Shown here one piece after another: positions 6,713 to 7,683 of a DNA stretch of 7,683 bases. The notes under the pieces were generated by a model that saw nothing but the letters and a program-made list of their open reading frames with translations, searched no databases and was not told the origin of the DNA. Position numbers and translations under genes: made by a program. The stretch lies in the NCBI GenBank assembly GCA_025656435.1, contig JAHXHT010000111.1:1-7683 (forward strand). The letters run 5' to 3'. Within the stretch, counting starts at the first letter, position 1; each line of letters opens with the position of its first letter. The stretch comes from Candidatus Thiodiazotropha sp. (ex Gloverina cf. vestifex). GTDB taxonomy: Bacteria; Pseudomonadota; Gammaproteobacteria; Chromatiales; Chromatiaceae.

Positions 6713-7119
6713 CCCGCATCCTCCAGAATCGAGCAGACCACCTTACGGTCTGCCCGTGGACCATCGAATTCACAAAAGAAGATATTCTGCCAACGGGACA
6801 GACCCATGACACCATCTAGCAGAGGAATAGTCTCGGATGGTCCAACCAACCCTGCCTTCAAATGGGCATCACCATTGCCATCCTGGGCATCATGCAACCA
6901 GACACCCTGGGGTATGATTTTACGCAGCAGATTCACCACATCAGTCTGTACACTCTCATCCCAATTCTCTTGAATCATAATGGCCGCAGTGGCTCCTTGC
7001 GCATAAACACTCACGATGCCATTGCGCGTGCCGCTTTTTCTGACAACTGATTCCACCTGTTGAGTAATATCCACCAGTGTCTCCCGCATATGGGTTTCAA
7101 GATGAATCGTCTGTTGCAT
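6709..7119 (-). CDS. YjbQ/UPF0047 family protein (secondary thiamine-phosphate synthase type)
   Basis: A 136-residue cytosolic protein of the YjbQ (UPF0047, TIGR00149) family. E. coli YjbQ showed a weak thiamine-phosphate synthase activity; its primary role is unknown. Conserved parts are ENWDESVQTD (51-60), HDAQDGNGDAHLKAGLVGPS (76-95), with H76 and H86 likely metal ligands, and IPLLDGVMGLSRWQNIFFCEFDGPR (98-122). It is a divergent subtype: the HTSA block of E. coli is QGATAA (41-46), and GTWQ is SRWQ (108-111). The frame stays open upstream to 7347, but that stretch runs over the divergent DUF302 gene. I chose ATG at 7117-7119 because GGAGA (7128-7132) lies 8 nt upstream and the family begins here. 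The stop overlaps the Nudix start by ATGA, so both are made from one message. Confidence 0.88.
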   Translation of the reverse strand: MQQTIHLETHMRETLVDITQQVESVVRKSGTRNGIVSVYAQGATAAIMIQENWDESVQTDVVNLLRKIIPQGVWLHDAQDGNGDAHLKAGLVGPSETIPLLDGVMGLSRWQNIFFCEFDGPRADRKVVCSILEDAG

Positions 7120-7145
7120 GACCCGTATCTCCCTGGGGTTTTTGA

Positions 7146-7165
7146 TAAACTTCAATGTGAGTTTA
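7146..7165. repeat. 20-bp operator-like inverted repeat
   Basis: TAAACT (7146-7151) and AGTTTA (7160-7165) are perfect inverted arms around an 8-nt centre, TCAATGTG. The half-site centres are 14 bp apart, so this is not an obvious full-turn dimer spacing. It overlaps the candidate -35 hexamers of the plus-strand gene, so a bound dimer could control one or both divergent units. The dyad is visible; no known regulator consensus is recognised. Confidence 0.4.
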
Positions 7166-7186
7166 CACCTGCCCTGCTGCAATGCG

Positions 7187-7207
7187 GCCTCCCACAAAAC
7201 AGGAGGC
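7187..7207 (+). promoter_or_regulatory. Hairpin sequestering the DUF302 Shine-Dalgarno
   Basis: GCCTCC (7187-7192) is perfectly complementary to GGAGGC (7202-7207), with a 9-nt A-rich loop, CACAAAACA. The right arm includes the core of the AGGAGG ribosome binding site (7201-7206), and the stem ends 3 nt before ATG at 7211. Five of the six pairs are G-C. In RNA this would hide the ribosome binding site, as in thermometer-type or protein/ligand-opened leaders. It requires a transcript start upstream of 7187, which is likely but not shown. Confidence 0.5.
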
Positions 7208-7210
7208 ACT

Positions 7211-7600
7211 ATGTACGAAATTAACGGCGAAATCGATCTTCCCTTCGAGCAGGCGATAGAGAAGGTCAAAAACACCTTAATGGAAAAGCACCTCGGCATC
7301 GTCAGTGAAGTTGATATGCAGGCTATTTTCAAAAATAAGATGGACAAGGATATCCCCGCCTATCGTATCTTCGGGGCCTGCAATCCCAAGCTGGCTGACC
7401 GGGTACTAAGCAGCGAACCCAATGCCGGCACGCTCCTCCCCTGCAACTTCATTCTTCGTGAAACCAATAGTGGTAAAACCATAGTCAGCTTTATGGATCC
7501 AGTAACCGTGCTGGGGCTTTGTCTGACAGAGGAACCGAAACGTGTGGCGGCAGAGGCCAAGGAGAAGCTGCTGCGGGTGATGGAAAAACTCAGTGCCTAA
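7211..7600 (+). CDS. DUF302 family protein
   Basis: A 129-residue protein of the DUF302 family, with no signal peptide or membrane segment, so probably cytosolic. The family signature is clear: YRIFGACNPKLADRVLSSEP (51-70) followed by GTLLPCNFILRE (73-84). C57 and C78 are the two conserved-region cysteines, and a third, C104, lies in LGLCLTEEP. No reaction is established for DUF302. Relatives occur widely in bacteria and archaea, and from memory often near sulfur or redox genes, so binding of a small hydrophobic or thiol ligand is a guess only. ATG at 7211-7213 has AGGAGG (7201-7206) 4 nt upstream; the frame is open back to 7118, but that part overlaps the promoter gap and has no family similarity. 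The gene is divergent from yjbQ, with a dyad and an RBS-hiding hairpin upstream. Confidence 0.88.
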   Translation: MYEINGEIDLPFEQAIEKVKNTLMEKHLGIVSEVDMQAIFKNKMDKDIPAYRIFGACNPKLADRVLSSEPNAGTLLPCNFILRETNSGKTIVSFMDPVTVLGLCLTEEPKRVAAEAKEKLLRVMEKLSA

Positions 7601-7683
7601 GGAAGCTCTGAACGAATCGTTTGTCAGCGAACGTTTCCTCTCGCTTGCTTCAAAACTGCCATGAGCGAAGAAAAACAGTGCAT
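7601..7683. other. Right-edge sequence, weak hairpin and possible repeat end
   Basis: No complete gene is present. Directly after the DUF302 stop is GGAAGCTCTGAACGAATCG (7601-7619), whose start recalls, from memory only, dispersed repeat or IS ends in gammaproteobacteria. A hairpin follows: CGTTTG (7618-7623), loop TCAG, CGAACG (7628-7633), with one T-G wobble and then TTT. This could be a weak terminator for DUF302. An ATG at 7661 opens MSEEKQC to the window edge but has no Shine-Dalgarno, so I do not call it a gene. Confidence 0.3.

Larger units (their letters stand above)
7120..7210. promoter_or_regulatory. Divergent yjbQ / DUF302 intergenic region
   Basis: These 91 nt must hold promoters for both the minus-strand yjbQ-Nudix pair and the plus-strand DUF302 gene. 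Only weak promoter hexamers are visible: TTGATA (7142-7147) and TTTACA (7162-7167) on the plus strand could be -35 boxes, but neither has a good -10 downstream. A perfect 6-bp-arm dyad lies centrally (7146-7165) and a GC-rich hairpin covers the DUF302 ribosome binding site (7187-7207). Both are listed separately. Confidence 0.45.

Noticed and set aside
7118..7210. N-terminal extension of DUF302 starting at ATG 7118
   Set aside because: It would consist of the divergent promoter gap, overlaps the yjbQ start codon, and DUF302 similarity begins at the AGGAGG-preceded ATG at 7211.
7120..7347. Upstream extension of the yjbQ-like reading frame (76 more codons from 7347)
   Set aside because: It runs antisense through the DUF302 coding sequence, shows no family similarity, and a well-spaced GGAGA precedes the ATG at 7117-7119.
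7661..7683. Start of a further plus-strand gene (MSEEKQC)
   Set aside because: No Shine-Dalgarno upstream and only seven codons before the window ends.

Overview
The window looks like a chromosomal stretch from a gammaproteobacterium. Glutathione synthesis starts with an E. coli-type GshA, methionine synthesis uses a MetZ-type O-succinylhomoserine sulfhydrylase, and there is a Prc/Tsp tail-specific protease with a DUF3340-like tail. The divergent YjbQ subtype, the DUF4743 Nudix protein and the DUF302 protein recall sulfur-oxidising lineages (Chromatiales or Sedimenticola/Thiodiazotropha relatives). That placement rests on remembered protein resemblance only. No transposase, phage gene, CRISPR array, rRNA or tRNA is visible, and no gene looks frameshifted.

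Layout: six genes run on the minus strand and one on the plus strand. In order of minus-strand transcription they are yjbQ-like (7119-6709), DUF4743/Nudix (6712-5852, ATGA overlap), prc (5710-3623), gshA (3525-1948, TTG start), metZ (1880-690) and a class I SAM methyltransferase (678-94, whose Shine-Dalgarno overlaps the metZ stop). A DUF302 gene (7211-7600) diverges from yjbQ across a short regulatory gap. Both edges (1-93 and 7601-7683) hold no confident gene.

Three functional groups stand out. (1) yjbQ and the Nudix gene are translationally coupled. Both families have been linked independently to thiamine phosphates, so this may be a small thiamine-phosphate housekeeping or repair operon. 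(2) gshA, metZ and the methyltransferase form a sulfur-amino-acid/thiol block: sulfide incorporation into homocysteine, commitment of cysteine to glutathione, and a small-molecule methyltransferase of unknown substrate. (3) prc is a periplasmic protease with its own intergenic region.

Most of the unusual signal is in the gaps. A GC-rich hairpin would bury the DUF302 ribosome binding site. A 20-bp dyad lies in the divergent yjbQ/DUF302 promoter region, and nested dyads cover the probable metZ promoter. The gshA promoter has a perfect -10, tandem ACGGAT boxes where a -35 should be, and a boxA-like leader. Upstream of prc there is a duplicated TGGAATAC element and a 24-bp dyad.
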